DNA from: Roseiarcus fermentans
GTDB taxonomy: Bacteria; Pseudomonadota; Alphaproteobacteria; Rhizobiales; Beijerinckiaceae
DNA length: 64,000 nucleotides
Reading direction: 5' to 3'
NCBI RefSeq assembly: GCF_003315135.1
Contig: NZ_QNRK01000033.1
Span: 1-64,000, forward strand
In this document: positions 10,701 through 20,500 of the stretch, piece by piece
Layout of the letters: every line of letters begins with the position of its first letter
How positions within the stretch are numbered: position 1 is the stretch's first letter
The notes under the pieces: generated by a model
Told to the model about the DNA's origin: nothing
The model's database searches: none
Seen by the model: the letters and a program-made list of their open reading frames with translations, nothing else
Made by a program: the position numbers and the translations under genes

Positions 10701-10955
10701 CTGATGACGTCGTTCGCCTTCATCCTCGGCGTGCTGCCGCTGGTGCTCGCCACCGGCGCCGGCGCCAACGCGCGCCGCTCGCTCGGCATCAGCGTGTTCT
10801 CCGGCATGATCGCCTCGACCTGCCTCGCCGTGCTGTTCGTGCCGTCCTATTTCGCGGTGTTGCAGGCCTTCGAGGAATGGCGGAAGAGCAAGAAGAAGCC
10901 GAAGGCGGCGCCGGCCGGGCCCGCGCCCGCGGCGGAGGCGGCGACGGGGGCGTGA
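7767..10955 (+). CDS. RND multidrug efflux inner-membrane pump (HAE1 family)
   Basis: Proton-driven drug exporter of the AcrB type, 1062 residues, the normal size. It begins MISKYFIEHPVLANVLAIVL, the first transmembrane helix. The proton-relay aspartate pair is visible in GIVVDDAIVIVEG near residue 410, and the second half ends with the usual helices and a charged, alanine-rich tail. The start is a TTG at 7767, 23 bases after the adaptor stop. It is the third gene of the efflux operon. Substrates cannot be predicted. Confidence 0.94.
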   Translation: MISKYFIEHPVLANVLAIVLIVVGAVSLYRLPVSEYPNVVPPTVQVTASYPGASAQTVVNTVALPIENQVNGVDQMLYMESTSAPDGTYTLTVTFAIGTDPNIDQVLVQNRVQLALASLPYPVQSQGVSVQKKNTAILQIVTLDSPTGKYDSLFMANYATINLTDVLARLPGVGSVKVFGAGTYSMRIWLDPEKLQSFDLQPKDVINAIRQQNQNIAAGQVGSPPAPGDTEFQYTIDVKSRLDEPQEFASIIVKDQTAAGGRLIRMSDVGRIELGAQTYAQDFRLNNRPAAGIAIYQTPESNSLQVGKEIKATMDRMARQFPEGLRYSIPYDTTTFINDSINEVYTTLYEAGILVLIVILVFLQNFRATLVPATTVPVTIIGAFAGMAALGFTVNLSTLFGIVLAIGIVVDDAIVIVEGVTKYIERGMSGHDAAIAAMDELFGPIIGITLVLMAVFVPAAFVPGLTGNMFAQFALVIAVTAFISAINAATLKPTQCALWLRTPVPPDQRFVLFRLFNHVYDPTERGYANFIGRMVRHSGLMVIIALIVSALGFWGLTRIPTAFIPIDDQGYLMLAVQLPEGAALGRTSASLEWASKAALEIPGVDQVIADSGMSVLDNSADLFNAGVAWVMLKPFSERLKAKDQDLLSIFTRLQKAVAAMPDGRPFVLPPPAIQGIGNAGGFQMQLELLGGSTDYQKLGNLTNQVVAEAGKDPALANILTTYRTDAPQVTLTVDRDRAETLRVSVGDVFSTLTDYIGSTYVNQFNKYGLSLQVYVQADSKYRLHPEDLLNLYVRSQDGNMVPIGAVAHLGQSVAPPLITNYNLYPSSTIVGAAARGYSSGQALEAMEAIAKRILPSDVAYEWTAMSYQEKITGNQLYYVFGLSLLLVYLVLAGQYESWVLPLAVLGAVPLALLGPVIALTALGAANNLYTQIGLMLLIALSAKNGILIVEVARENRVVHGKSIWESAVEASRVRFRPILMTSFAFILGVLPLVLATGAGANARRSLGISVFSGMIASTCLAVLFVPSYFAVLQAFEEWRKSKKKPKAAPAGPAPAAEAATGA

Positions 10956-10998
10956 GGGCGCACACGCGGTCTCGCGGCCGGGCGCGAGTTCGGCGCGA

Positions 10999-11016
10999 CC
11001 GCGACCGGCGTCGCGG
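10999..11016. terminator. Hairpin between convergent genes
   Basis: CCGCGAC and GTCGCGG form a perfect 7-bp stem with a CGGC loop, between the convergent ends of the RND pump gene and the RidA gene. No T-run follows on either strand, so it may be a shared, possibly Rho-assisted, end point. Confidence 0.4.
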
Positions 11017-11022
11017 TTCGGC

Positions 11023-11403
11023 TCACGGGTAGCGCGCGAGGCACTCGAGTTCGAGCCTGGCGCCGAGCGCGAGGCCGTTGCAGCCGAAAGCCGACCGGGC
11101 CGGCAACCGGCCCGGCGTGAAATACGTCACATAGACGGCGTTGAACTCTGACCACTCCGACATGTCGGCCATCATCACAGTGCATTTGACGACGTCGTCG
11201 AAGCCGAGGCCGCAGTGACGCAGCGTCGCACCGATGTTCTCCATAGTCTGGCGCGCCTGCCCGGCCATGCCGCCGTCCGCCAAGGTCAGGGTTCCGGGAC
11301 GGTTGCCGAGGGCGCCGGAGAGATAGAGCATGTCGCCGACCCTGACGGCGGCGCTGAACGGCAGGCCGAGGACCTTCGTATCGGGCGTCTGAAAATGCTG
11401 CAT
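11023..11403 (-). CDS. RidA/YjgF-family protein (enamine/imine deaminase fold)
   Basis: A 126-residue small trimeric-type protein of the Rid family. Family members hydrolyse reactive enamine/imine intermediates; many sit in catabolic operons and act on pathway intermediates. The product shows the typical sequence order: LPFSAAVRVGDMLYLSGALG near the start, then QTMENIG, then the arginine-containing PARSAFGC segment, where the conserved arginine of active members lies. GGAGG is seven bases upstream of the ATG. It is the last gene of cluster A, 82 bases behind an inositol-dehydrogenase-like gene, so it probably clears or isomerises a pathway by-product rather than acting on threonine-derived imines. 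Confidence 0.88.
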   Translation of the reverse strand: MQHFQTPDTKVLGLPFSAAVRVGDMLYLSGALGNRPGTLTLADGGMAGQARQTMENIGATLRHCGLGFDDVVKCTVMMADMSEWSEFNAVYVTYFTPGRLPARSAFGCNGLALGARLELECLARYP

Positions 11404-11485
11404 GCCCTCCTCCCTTCGAGCCCCGAAAGCCGCGCGCTTTCGGATCGATCATGGTCCACGCCCGGTCGATCCCGTCTCGCGACGG

Positions 11486-12493
11486 TCAGTCGTAGAACGC
11501 CGGCCGCGGCGGCGTGACGATCTCGACGACCTCGCCGCTGTGCATCGCCTTCAGGCAGGCGTCGGCGGTGACGGCGGCGAAATAGCCGTCCCAGGCGTTG
11601 GGCCCGTCGACCCTGCCGGATTTCGCCGCCTCGATCCAGTCCTGAAGCTCGACGTCGTACGACTCGAGGAACCGCAGCTTCCAGTCCTGCATGATCGCCG
11701 TCGACAGCTTCGCGTCCTTGCGCAGGACGACGCTCTCGGGCTCGGGCAGCGTCGCGCAGCCCTCCTCGCCCACGACTTCGCAGCGGATGTCGTAGCCGTA
11801 GCGGCAATTGACGAACACCTCGCCGTCGATCCGGACGCCGTTTTTGGTGGCCAACAGGACGATGATCGGATCGTCGAGTTTTGCGTGTGTGTGCCTGGTG
11901 TTGCGCGGCTTCAGCACCTGCGCCGAGACGTAGTCGTCGCCGATCAGCCAGCGCAGGACGTCGATCTCGTGGATGAAGGTGTCGACGATCGCCATGTCGC
12001 TGACGTAAGCCTCCGGCACGGCCGGGTTGCGGTGCGCGCAATGGATCATCAGCGGCGCGCCGATCACGCCGCCGTCGATCGCCGCTTTCAGCGCGCGGTA
12101 GCCCTTGTCGTAGCGGCGCTGGAAGCCGACCTGCACGAGATGTTTTCCGGACGCGATCTCCGCTTCGACGATGCTGAGGCAGGCCTCGGCGGTGGCGGCG
12201 AGCGGCTTCTCGCAGAACACCGGCTTTCCGGCCGCGATCGCGGCGAGCACGTAAGTCGCGTGCGTCGGCCCCCAGGAGGTGACGACCACCGCCTGCACCT
12301 CGGGAGCGGCGATCAGCGCTTCGCCGTCGGGATAGACACTTGCGCCGGGAAGTCCGGCTGCGACCGCCTCCGCCTGCCTCGCGTCGACGTCGGCGAGCGC
12401 GACGACCCTCGCCCCGACGAGCGTGTTCGCGAGCCGCGCGATGTGCTCGCGGCCGATCATTCCGACGCCGATCACGCCGATGTCGAGGGTCAT
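11486..12493 (-). CDS. Gfo/Idh/MocA oxidoreductase, inositol 2-dehydrogenase-like
   Basis: An NAD(P)-dependent sugar or cyclitol dehydrogenase of 335 residues. The Rossmann start [12 protein letters not shown] is at residues 6-17, the catalytic-lysine motif FCEKPLA lies near residue 93, and the substrate-domain motif [13 protein letters not shown] near residue 175. It resembles inositol 2-dehydrogenase but the exact sugar cannot be fixed. In cluster A it could be the second redox step, for example reducing or oxidising a keto-sugar made by the other dehydrogenase at 13523-14695. AAGGACA precedes the ATG by about eight bases. Confidence 0.85.
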   Translation of the reverse strand: MTLDIGVIGVGMIGREHIARLANTLVGARVVALADVDARQAEAVAAGLPGASVYPDGEALIAAPEVQAVVVTSWGPTHATYVLAAIAAGKPVFCEKPLAATAEACLSIVEAEIASGKHLVQVGFQRRYDKGYRALKAAIDGGVIGAPLMIHCAHRNPAVPEAYVSDMAIVDTFIHEIDVLRWLIGDDYVSAQVLKPRNTRHTHAKLDDPIIVLLATKNGVRIDGEVFVNCRYGYDIRCEVVGEEGCATLPEPESVVLRKDAKLSTAIMQDWKLRFLESYDVELQDWIEAAKSGRVDGPNAWDGYFAAVTADACLKAMHSGEVVEIVTPPRPAFYD

Positions 12494-12587
12494 GGGTGTT
12501 GTCCTTGTCTGGAGATGCGCCGCGCAATGCGGCCTATGGGTTGCGGGCGGGGCGCGAAGCGCCGGACGAGCGGCCGCCGGGACGTTC

Positions 12588-13502
12588 TCAAGCGCTGGCC
12601 TTCGTCCAGTACCTGTCGACGTACCCCTGCATGGTCTCGCGCATGTACCGGCCCGACGCGTCGGCGCGCTCCTCCCAGGCGAACACGCAGGCCGTCATGA
12701 CGCCGTCGAAGCCGGTCGCGGCGAGCGAGGAGAAGAACTGATCCCAGTTCACCTCGCCCTGGCCGATGTCCAGGTGCTGGTGAATCGTCACCTTGGCGCC
12801 GGGCGGATTGCAGATGTAGCGCAGGCCGGACGAAGCCTTGTGGTTGTAGGTGTCGGCGATGTGGACGTGGGCGATCAGGTCCCCCGCGTCCTTCATCATC
12901 TGCGGGATGTCGTTTCCGAAATAGAAGGTGTGCGGCGCGCAATAGAGGAACTTGACGGCCTTCGAGCCGAGCGAGCGGATCATGTCGACCGCCGGGTGCA
13001 GCGTCTCGCACCAGTCCTCGGGGTGCGGCTCGATGTTGAGTTGGATTCCCTCCTTCTCGAACACGGGGACCAGTTCCTCCATCGATCGCCACCACGCGGC
13101 CTCGCTGGTCTCGTGCGTGAACTGGCCGCCGCAGCAATTGGCCGAGTGGCCGCGATCGGGCGAGGGGCCGCGGCCGAACTCGCTGTTCATCGTGTCGACG
13201 CCCATCTCGACGGCGATCTCGATCGCCTTTTTCCAGTAGCGCACCGCCGTCTGGCGCTCGTCCTCGTGCGGACTCGCCCAGCGGTACATCGGCAGCAGCG
13301 AGGCGATCTTCACCCCGTGGTCCTCGAGGGCCTTCTTGAAGCTCGCCATGCGCTCGGGATAGACGCGCGGATGCACCCACCAGGCGAGGAAATCGTCGCG
13401 CGGCGACAGCTCGATCCATTCGTAGCCGAGTTCGGCGACCTTGCGCGGCAGCTCCTCGAGCGACAGGTGGCGGTGCATGTAAGGGTCGAGCGCGATGCGC
13501 AT
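12588..13502 (-). CDS. Sugar phosphate isomerase/epimerase-type TIM barrel
   Basis: A xylose-isomerase-like TIM-barrel protein of 304 residues. Likely metal-binding residues are visible in [18 protein letters not shown] and [13 protein letters not shown]. The fold is used by IolE and IolI (dehydration and isomerisation of inososes) and by enzymes that eliminate or epimerise 3-keto sugars. The start is the ATG at 13502, with GGGGAG six bases upstream; longer frames upstream are antisense readings. The stop of the preceding gene lies 20 bases away, so it is co-transcribed. It is not the canonical IolE, which lies at 21976-22857. Substrate unknown. Confidence 0.83.
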   Translation of the reverse strand: MRIALDPYMHRHLSLEELPRKVAELGYEWIELSPRDDFLAWWVHPRVYPERMASFKKALEDHGVKIASLLPMYRWASPHEDERQTAVRYWKKAIEIAVEMGVDTMNSEFGRGPSPDRGHSANCCGGQFTHETSEAAWWRSMEELVPVFEKEGIQLNIEPHPEDWCETLHPAVDMIRSLGSKAVKFLYCAPHTFYFGNDIPQMMKDAGDLIAHVHIADTYNHKASSGLRYICNPPGAKVTIHQHLDIGQGEVNWDQFFSSLAATGFDGVMTACVFAWEERADASGRYMRETMQGYVDRYWTKASA

Positions 13503-13522
13503 GGAGATCTCCCCGTTCGGTG

Positions 13523-14695
13523 TCAGCGATAGTCGATCCAGACGCCGCCGGCCTCGGCCGAGCGCACGCAGGCTTCCACCCAGCGCACGCCCTCGACGCC
13601 GGCGTCGATGTCCGGATAGCGCAGGTTCGCGAGCCGCCCGCGATCGCCCCGGTCGGTCGCCTCCATGGCGACGGCGAAACGGCCGTACAGATTGGCCCAG
13701 GCCTCGAACAGGCCCTCGGGATGCCCGGCGCCGATGCGGTCCTCGGCGGTCGCCTGCCGGGCGAGATAGCCCATGCCGCGCTCGAGAATGCGGACCGGCT
13801 CGTCCTGAACTTCGAACGAGAGCTGGTTCGGCCGCTCGTCCCACCATTCGAGGCTCGCCTTCGCGCCGACGATGCGGACCTTCTGGCCGTGCATCGAGCC
13901 GGCGTTGACCGCGCTGCACCAGACCGTGCCGAAGGCGCCGTTGTCGTATTCCATCAGCGTAACCGCATTGTCCTCGAGCGGGGCGCGGCTCTTGACGAAG
14001 CTTTGACGGGCGCAAAGCAGCCGCTTGATCTTCAGGTGCGGGGCGATCGTTTCGGCGATGTAGATCGGGTGCGTGCCGAGGTCGCCCAGCACATAGCTCG
14101 GGCCGGCGAACGTCGGATCGACCCGCCATTTCGTCGCCGGGTTGGTCTCTTCGACCGCGGCCGAGTGGAAGCCGTGCGCGAACGCGAGGTTGACGAGCCG
14201 GATGTCGCCGAGTTCGCCGGCCGCGACCATCGCCCGCGCCTGCTCGATCATCTGATGCCCGGCGTAGCCGTAGGCGACGCCGACGATTTTCCGCTTGTCC
14301 GCCGCGACCCGCTTCAGTTCCTCGGCTTCCGCGACGGAGAAGCACAGCGGCTTCTCGCAGACGACGTGAAGCCCGGATTCGAGCGCGGCTTTGGCGATGG
14401 CGTAATGGGTGTTGTTGGGCGTCGCGATCGACACCGCCTGGACGCCGTCGGGACGCGCGGCTTCGGCCGCGAACAGCGCGCGATAATCGGCGTGGCAGCG
14501 CTCCGGCGCGACGCCCAGTTCGACGCCGAAGGCGCGCCCCCGCTCCGGATCGATGTCGAAGGCGCCGGCGACGAGGTCGAACGTCCGGTCGCGCAGCGCG
14601 GCCGAGCGGTGGACGTAGCCGATCTGGCTCGTCCCGCCGCCGCCGACCATCGCCCAGCGGATCGGCTTTTCGGTCTGTCGCCTGCCCACGATCAT
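13523..14695 (-). CDS. Gfo/Idh/MocA family oxidoreductase
   Basis: A 390-residue dehydrogenase, longer than the inositol type. It has a glycine-rich nucleotide site (MVGGGGTSQIGYVH), the CEKPL motif near residue 115 and a substrate-domain segment DLGTHPIYIAETIAPHL. The spacing and length fit members that oxidise pyranosides or other sugars at C3. AAAGGA lies nine bases before the ATG at 14695. It is sandwiched between two TIM-barrel genes, with gaps of 14 and 20 bases, which argues that oxidation by this protein feeds the isomerases or eliminases beside it. Confidence 0.85.
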   Translation of the reverse strand: MIVGRRQTEKPIRWAMVGGGGTSQIGYVHRSAALRDRTFDLVAGAFDIDPERGRAFGVELGVAPERCHADYRALFAAEAARPDGVQAVSIATPNNTHYAIAKAALESGLHVVCEKPLCFSVAEAEELKRVAADKRKIVGVAYGYAGHQMIEQARAMVAAGELGDIRLVNLAFAHGFHSAAVEETNPATKWRVDPTFAGPSYVLGDLGTHPIYIAETIAPHLKIKRLLCARQSFVKSRAPLEDNAVTLMEYDNGAFGTVWCSAVNAGSMHGQKVRIVGAKASLEWWDERPNQLSFEVQDEPVRILERGMGYLARQATAEDRIGAGHPEGLFEAWANLYGRFAVAMEATDRGDRGRLANLRYPDIDAGVEGVRWVEACVRSAEAGGVWIDYR

Positions 14696-14709
14696 GGCTG
14701 CGTGTCCTT

Positions 14710-15633
14710 TCAGAACCCCAAGCTTCCGAGATGGTCGCGGCTCGCCTTGACGTCCGCGAGGCTGCCGGCGACGTTCAGCGGGTCGCGCTCCTGCTCGACG
14801 GTGATGACGCCCGCGTAGCCGATGCGCGTCAAAAGCCGGCGGATCGCCGGATAGTCGATGCAGCCGCGTCCGATTCTGCACATGACGCCCTCGGCGCAGG
14901 CCGCGAAGAAGCGGATTTTTCGACCCATGACCTCCTCGAACTTCGCCCTGTCGATGTCCTTGAAGTGGATGTAGTCGAGCCGGCCGGCGTATTTTTCGAG
15001 CGTCTCGACCGGGTCCATGCCGGCGTAGACGAGGTGCCCGGTGTCGAGGCAGAGGCCGGCCGTCTCCTTCGGGATGTCGTGCGCGAGCCGCTCGATCTCG
15101 TCGGCGAACTCGATGTATCCGCCGGCGTGCGGGTGGATCACGGCGCGCACGCCGAACCGCTCGCGCGCGAGGTCGGCGATCGCCCCGATGGTGGCGATCA
15201 TCCTGGCCCATCGGTCGTCGGAAAGGCGCGGCGCGCGATCGGAGTGGCCGGCGGCGAAGTCGCGCTCGTCGTGGCCCCAGTCCATGACCGTCAGGTAGGG
15301 CGTGGGAAAACGCTGGCCGTCATGGGGCGCGACCCGCGGCAGGCGGCTCACGAGCGCGCAGATCTCCTCCGTCTGCCGCATCAGGTTGTCGCGATTGCCG
15401 GGCGAGGCGAGGTCGTCGAAAATCGTGCCGGCGACGATCGAGAGGCCGCGCGCCTTCAGGGCCGCGCCGACGCGGTCGAGGTCGAGCGGCACGTAGCCGT
15501 AAGGCCCGAGTTCGAGGCCCTCGTAACCGGCGGCCGCGACCTCGTCGAACACCCGCTCCCACGGCGGCAGGTTCGGGTTGCGGACGTCGTCGACGCCCCA
15601 GCAGCACGGCGCGGTCGCGATCGAAATGCCCAC
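14710..15633 (-). CDS. IolE/IolI-like TIM-barrel protein (inosose dehydratase-like)
   Basis: First gene of cluster A: 307 residues with the xylose-isomerase-like TIM-barrel fold. Metal and substrate motifs are GLCLDTGHLVYAG, YIHFKDID and VEQERDP, in the order found in inosose dehydratases. The start is a GTG at 15633, preceded by GGAGGAGGCGGGA. Because a clearer iolE exists elsewhere in the window, this copy may act on a different keto-cyclitol or keto-sugar. It is transcribed away from the LacI-type regulator, with a candidate operator in the 122-base gap. Confidence 0.83.
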   Translation of the reverse strand: MGISIATAPCCWGVDDVRNPNLPPWERVFDEVAAAGYEGLELGPYGYVPLDLDRVGAALKARGLSIVAGTIFDDLASPGNRDNLMRQTEEICALVSRLPRVAPHDGQRFPTPYLTVMDWGHDERDFAAGHSDRAPRLSDDRWARMIATIGAIADLARERFGVRAVIHPHAGGYIEFADEIERLAHDIPKETAGLCLDTGHLVYAGMDPVETLEKYAGRLDYIHFKDIDRAKFEEVMGRKIRFFAACAEGVMCRIGRGCIDYPAIRRLLTRIGYAGVITVEQERDPLNVAGSLADVKASRDHLGSLGF

Positions 15634-15718
15634 TCCCGCCTCCTCCGAAACTCCGGCGCGCCGCCGCCCGGATTGCCGCGACGCTAGGACGGATCGGAAC
15701 GGCTCGACAGCGCCGTTT

Positions 15719-15734
15719 TGATGGTTTTCAATCA
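15719..15734. promoter_or_regulatory. Candidate LacI-type operator in the divergent promoter of cluster A
   Basis: A 16-base inverted repeat, TGATGG with CAATCA around TTTT (one mismatch), lies in the 122-base gap between the divergent cluster A operon and the lacI-type gene, 21 bases before the latter's ATG. Even-length, centre-symmetric sites in such positions are typical of LacI-family repressors. Confidence 0.5.
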
Positions 15735-15755
15735 GAATCGGGAGGGTTCGGAGCC

Positions 15756-16766
15756 ATGGCGCGCAAGCCCATCATCGCCGACGTCGCGCGGCTCGCGGGC
15801 GTCTCCACGGCGACCGTGGATCGCGTGCTCAACGATCGTGGCGGAGTCAGGCCCGACAAGGCCGCGCTGGTGCTGTCGGCGGCGCGGCGCCTGCGTCTCG
15901 ACCGGACGCTGGCGCGCAAGTACGCCCGCGTCCAGCGGATCGCCGTGCTCATCCAGTCGTCCGACAATCCGTTCCATGCGGCGCTGCGCGACGCGTTCGC
16001 GACCGCAGGCCGCGCTTACGCCGACCTCAACCTGCAGTTCCTGATCCATCACATCGCGTTCGACGACGCGCGCGCGATCGCCGAGCGAATCCGCAGCCTC
16101 GGACCGCGCCACGACGGCCTGATCGTCACCAGCCCAGAGGACCGGCGGATCGCGGCGGCGGCGCGCGAGGTCGCGCGGACGATCCCGGTGATTGCGCTCG
16201 CGACCGACCTCCCCGACGGCGGGCGCGCCGCCTATGTCGGCCCGGACGACCGTCAGGCCGGGCGCGTGGCCGGCGACCTGATGGGCCGCTTCCTCGGGCG
16301 CGAGGGCGGCGACATCGTGATGATCTCGGGGCTCCTCAGCCTGCGCGGGCAGCGCGAGCGCGAGGCCGGGTTCCGGCGGGTTCTGGCGGACCATTATCCC
16401 GGATGCCGGGTCGAAGGCGCGCTCGAAAGCCGCGAGGACGCGGAACGGGCGGGGCTGCTGGTCGCCGAGGCGCTGAAGCGCAATCCCGCGATCCGCGGCG
16501 TCTATCACGTGACCGCAGGCGCGGCCGAGGTGGCCGCGGCGCTCGCCGCGCTCGGGCGCGGCGACGTCGCGCTGATCGCCCATGAACTGACCGAGGAGCG
16601 CCGGGCGCTGCTGCGCGCACGGGCGATCGCCGCGATCATCGACCAGAATCCGGAATTCGAGGTCCGCGCCGCGATCGAGGTGATGGCGCGGCTTCTGGGC
16701 CGCATGGAGGGCCCGGCGGGAACGACGGTCACGCCGGTGAATATCTATACCGCTGAGAACGTGTGA
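15756..16766 (+). CDS. LacI-family transcriptional regulator
   Basis: A sugar-responsive DNA-binding regulator of 336 residues. The helix-turn-helix and hinge are at the N-terminus (IADVARLAGVSTATVDRVLN, residues 7-26); the rest is a periplasmic-binding-protein-like effector domain with VLIQSSDNPFH. The valine/aspartate at the end of the recognition helix (TATVDRVL) places it with the subgroup that controls periplasmic sugar operons in rhizobia. It is divergent from cluster A and probably represses it and itself through 15719-15734. GGGAGGG precedes the ATG. A terminator hairpin follows five bases after the stop. Confidence 0.92.
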   Translation: MARKPIIADVARLAGVSTATVDRVLNDRGGVRPDKAALVLSAARRLRLDRTLARKYARVQRIAVLIQSSDNPFHAALRDAFATAGRAYADLNLQFLIHHIAFDDARAIAERIRSLGPRHDGLIVTSPEDRRIAAAAREVARTIPVIALATDLPDGGRAAYVGPDDRQAGRVAGDLMGRFLGREGGDIVMISGLLSLRGQREREAGFRRVLADHYPGCRVEGALESREDAERAGLLVAEALKRNPAIRGVYHVTAGAAEVAAALAALGRGDVALIAHELTEERRALLRARAIAAIIDQNPEFEVRAAIEVMARLLGRMEGPAGTTVTPVNIYTAENV

Positions 16767-16771
16767 TGCGT

Positions 16772-16798
16772 GGAAGGGCGGCGCGCCGTCGCCCTTCC
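16772..16798 (+). terminator. Terminator hairpin behind the lacI-type gene
   Basis: GGAAGGGCG and CGCCCTTCC form a perfect 9-bp stem around a 9-base loop, starting five bases after the stop. No long T-run follows. It separates the rightward regulator gene from the leftward inositol transport operon. Confidence 0.6.
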
Positions 16799-16847
16799 CG
16801 CGCCGGTCGCGGCGAACGCGGTCGGCGACCGCAACGGCAAGGGGGCT

Positions 16848-17666
16848 TTACGCCGCCACCGCCTCGCGCAGCCAGGCCATGCTGTCGCGCACCGCGGCGA
16901 TCGGATCGGCGAGGTCGTGGACCTCGCGCGCAAACGGCTCGAACGAGACGATTCCGTCGTAACCGTCGGCGTAGAGGCGGCGAAGCTGCTCGACATTGCC
17001 GAGTCGGTCCTTCGGGCCGACCAGCACGCGGTGGCCGTCGAGCATGTCGTCGAAGCCGATCGCGGGATCTTCGAGACCGGAGATGTGCACGAGCCCGGTG
17101 CGGGCGGCGAACACCGGCGCCTCCCCTGCCCCGGTGTGATGGAAGGTGTCGTGGACGAGCGAGAAGATATCCGCCCCGCCGATGTCGTCGATCGCCGAGA
17201 GCGCATAGGCCTTGCTGCGCAGCGACGACACCGGGAAGCCGAGCGGCTCGACGAACCCTTTCAGGCCGTGGGCCGCGAGGATCGGGCGGATCGCGGTCAG
17301 CGCGGCGCGCAGGCTCGCCGCCTTCTCCGGCGTGTCCTCGAGCATCTTGCCTTCGTTCAGCGGGCACATGACGAGGCCGGTCGCGCCGGCGGCGGCGGCG
17401 AGCGCGGCCAGCGCCTCGGTCTGGCGGGCGCGCTCGTCGTTCCAGACGTTGAACGGATAGAGCGCGTTGACGCTCACCACCTCGAGCCCGGCGTCCCTGG
17501 CTCGGGCGCCGACGCGGGCGGCGGTCGCGGCGTCCTTCAGGCTCATGTCGCCGACGTCGTTGCGCAGCTCGATCGCGACCGCGCCGAGCGCGACCGCCGC
17601 GTCGACCAGCTGGTCGGGCGTCAGCGCGGGATTGATCATGTGGTTGAAGCCGAACTTGATGGTCAT
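16848..17666 (-). CDS. iolI: IolI-like inosose isomerase (TIM barrel)
   Basis: A 272-residue xylose-isomerase-like TIM barrel. Segment order matches Bacillus IolI (2-keto-myo-inositol isomerase): AIELRND near residue 33, VVSVNALYPFN near 63, a DTFHH metal site near 168 and VSFEPFAREV near 240. It should interconvert inososes so that other inositol isomers enter the main route. It is the last gene of the inositol transport operon, 100 bases behind the permease gene and after a strong hairpin (17720-17748), so its level is probably lower than that of the transporter. An alternative name in rhizobia for related proteins is MocC. Confidence 0.78.
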   Translation of the reverse strand: MTIKFGFNHMINPALTPDQLVDAAVALGAVAIELRNDVGDMSLKDAATAARVGARARDAGLEVVSVNALYPFNVWNDERARQTEALAALAAAAGATGLVMCPLNEGKMLEDTPEKAASLRAALTAIRPILAAHGLKGFVEPLGFPVSSLRSKAYALSAIDDIGGADIFSLVHDTFHHTGAGEAPVFAARTGLVHISGLEDPAIGFDDMLDGHRVLVGPKDRLGNVEQLRRLYADGYDGIVSFEPFAREVHDLADPIAAVRDSMAWLREAVAA

Positions 17667-17719
17667 TTGCTCTGCTGCCTTGGATTGAATTCGAATGGCG
17701 AGCGGGGTTCAGCTGGGCG

Positions 17720-17748
17720 GGAGCGGGGAATTCACCCTTCCCTGCTCC
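17720..17748 (-). terminator. Hairpin between permease and iolI genes (attenuator-like)
   Basis: GGAGCGGGGAA pairs with TTCCCTGCTCC around a 7-base loop (10 pairs plus one G-T). There is no T-run. It sits in the 100-base gap inside the operon and may cause partial termination or protect the upstream message. Confidence 0.5.
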
Positions 17749-17766
17749 CTACGCCCATCCCTCCCC

Positions 17767-18801
17767 TCACACCGACTTTCGCCGGCGCTGGCGGTACTGG
17801 TCGGCGACCACGGCGGCGATGATGACGCCGCCCTTGATGATCTCCTGGTAATGCGCGTCGACGTTGAGGAAGGTGAAGCCGGAGGTGAGGATGCCGAGGA
17901 TGACCGCGCCGATCACGGTGCCGGTCATGCGCCCGACGCCGCCCGAGAGCGAGGTTCCGCCGATCACGGCGGCGGCGATCGCGTCGAGCTCGAAGCCCAT
18001 GCCGACGCCGGCCTGGCCGCTGATGGCGCGCGCCGTGTGCACCACGCCGCACAGGCCCGAGAGCAGCCCGGCGAACATGTAGACGAGCACGATGTGGCGC
18101 TCGACGTTGATGCCCGAGACGCGGGCGGCGAGCGGGTTGGCGCCGATGGCGTAGGTGAACTTGCCGTAGCGGGTGTAACGCAGCGCGATGTGGAAGATGA
18201 AGGCGACGCCGAGGAAGATGATCACCGGCCACCAGCCCGCGCCGATGTCGGCGAAGGAGTCGGTCAGATTGCCGATCGGCTGGCCGTTGGTGTACCAGTC
18301 GGCGACGCCGCGCGCCGACACCATCATGCCGAGGGTGGCAATGAACGGGGGGATTTTGGTGTAGGCGATCAGCCAGCCGTTGACGACGCCGACGGCGAGG
18401 CCGCACAGCAGGCCCGCCGCGACCGGAAAGATCGGGTTGAGGCCCGTCAGACCCGGATAGACCGCATGCGGCGCGTCGGCTGCCTGCGCGAGGCTCGCCG
18501 CGATCATCGCCGTCATGCCGACCACCGACCCGGACGACAGGTCGATGCCCGCCATGATGATGGTCTGGGTGACGCCGACGGCGATGATGCCGATCTCCGA
18601 TTCCTGCAGGATCATGATCTTGAGACGCAGGGGATTGGCGATGAAGCTCTGGCCGACGAAGATCCAGCCGAGCGCCTCGAACAGCAGCATCATGCCGATC
18701 ATCACGCCGAGGATGCTGAGCTCCGGCGGAAGGCGGCGGCGGCCCGCGACCGGCGTCTCGGCCGACGCGGGGGGCGAAGCGGAGGAAATGTCGGTCGCCA
18801 T
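17767..18801 (-). CDS. CUT2-family ABC transporter permease, likely inositol uptake
   Basis: An inner-membrane permease of the RbsC type, 344 residues. It has about eight to ten hydrophobic helices and the CUT2 signatures AGIDLSSGSVVGM near residue 87 and AAAVIGGTSLSGGVG near 270. The first 25 residues are a hydrophilic cytoplasmic tail. It is co-transcribed with the ATPase (29-base gap), the binding protein and iolE, which makes inositol the most probable substrate. AAGGAAC precedes the ATG. A single permease would act as a homodimer, as usual for CUT2 systems. Confidence 0.9.
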   Translation of the reverse strand: MATDISSASPPASAETPVAGRRRLPPELSILGVMIGMMLLFEALGWIFVGQSFIANPLRLKIMILQESEIGIIAVGVTQTIIMAGIDLSSGSVVGMTAMIAASLAQAADAPHAVYPGLTGLNPIFPVAAGLLCGLAVGVVNGWLIAYTKIPPFIATLGMMVSARGVADWYTNGQPIGNLTDSFADIGAGWWPVIIFLGVAFIFHIALRYTRYGKFTYAIGANPLAARVSGINVERHIVLVYMFAGLLSGLCGVVHTARAISGQAGVGMGFELDAIAAAVIGGTSLSGGVGRMTGTVIGAVILGILTSGFTFLNVDAHYQEIIKGGVIIAAVVADQYRQRRRKSV

Positions 18802-18830
18802 GGGTCTGGTTCCTTAGCGTTCGGCGGTGG

Positions 18831-20375
<1,545 letters not shown>

Positions 20376-20405
20376 GGCGCTTCGTCCCGATCGTTTCCGG
20401 CGCCG

Positions 20406-20494
20406 CCCCCGTGACCGGGGGGCTCGACGCCGATCCTGACATGATCTTGCGCGCGAAAGGCCCGGAGGCGCGCCGGGAGGAAGCCCGCCTCCGG
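20406..20494 (-). repeat. Two stem-loops between binding-protein and ATPase genes
   Basis: On the minus strand the message leaves the binding-protein gene and meets a 9-bp stem (20462-20470 with 20486-20494), then a 6-bp GC stem with a 4-base loop (20406-20411 with 20416-20421). No T-run follows. Such structures commonly stabilise the abundant binding-protein message and lower expression of the ATPase and permease. Confidence 0.55.
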
Positions 20495-20500
20495 CGCCGG

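Noticed and set aside
14360-15211. Upstream extensions of the two cluster A genes that give proteins of 560-585 residues
   Set aside because: The extra parts are antisense-like readings of neighbouring genes; family-typical starts with ribosome sites exist at 13502 and 14695.
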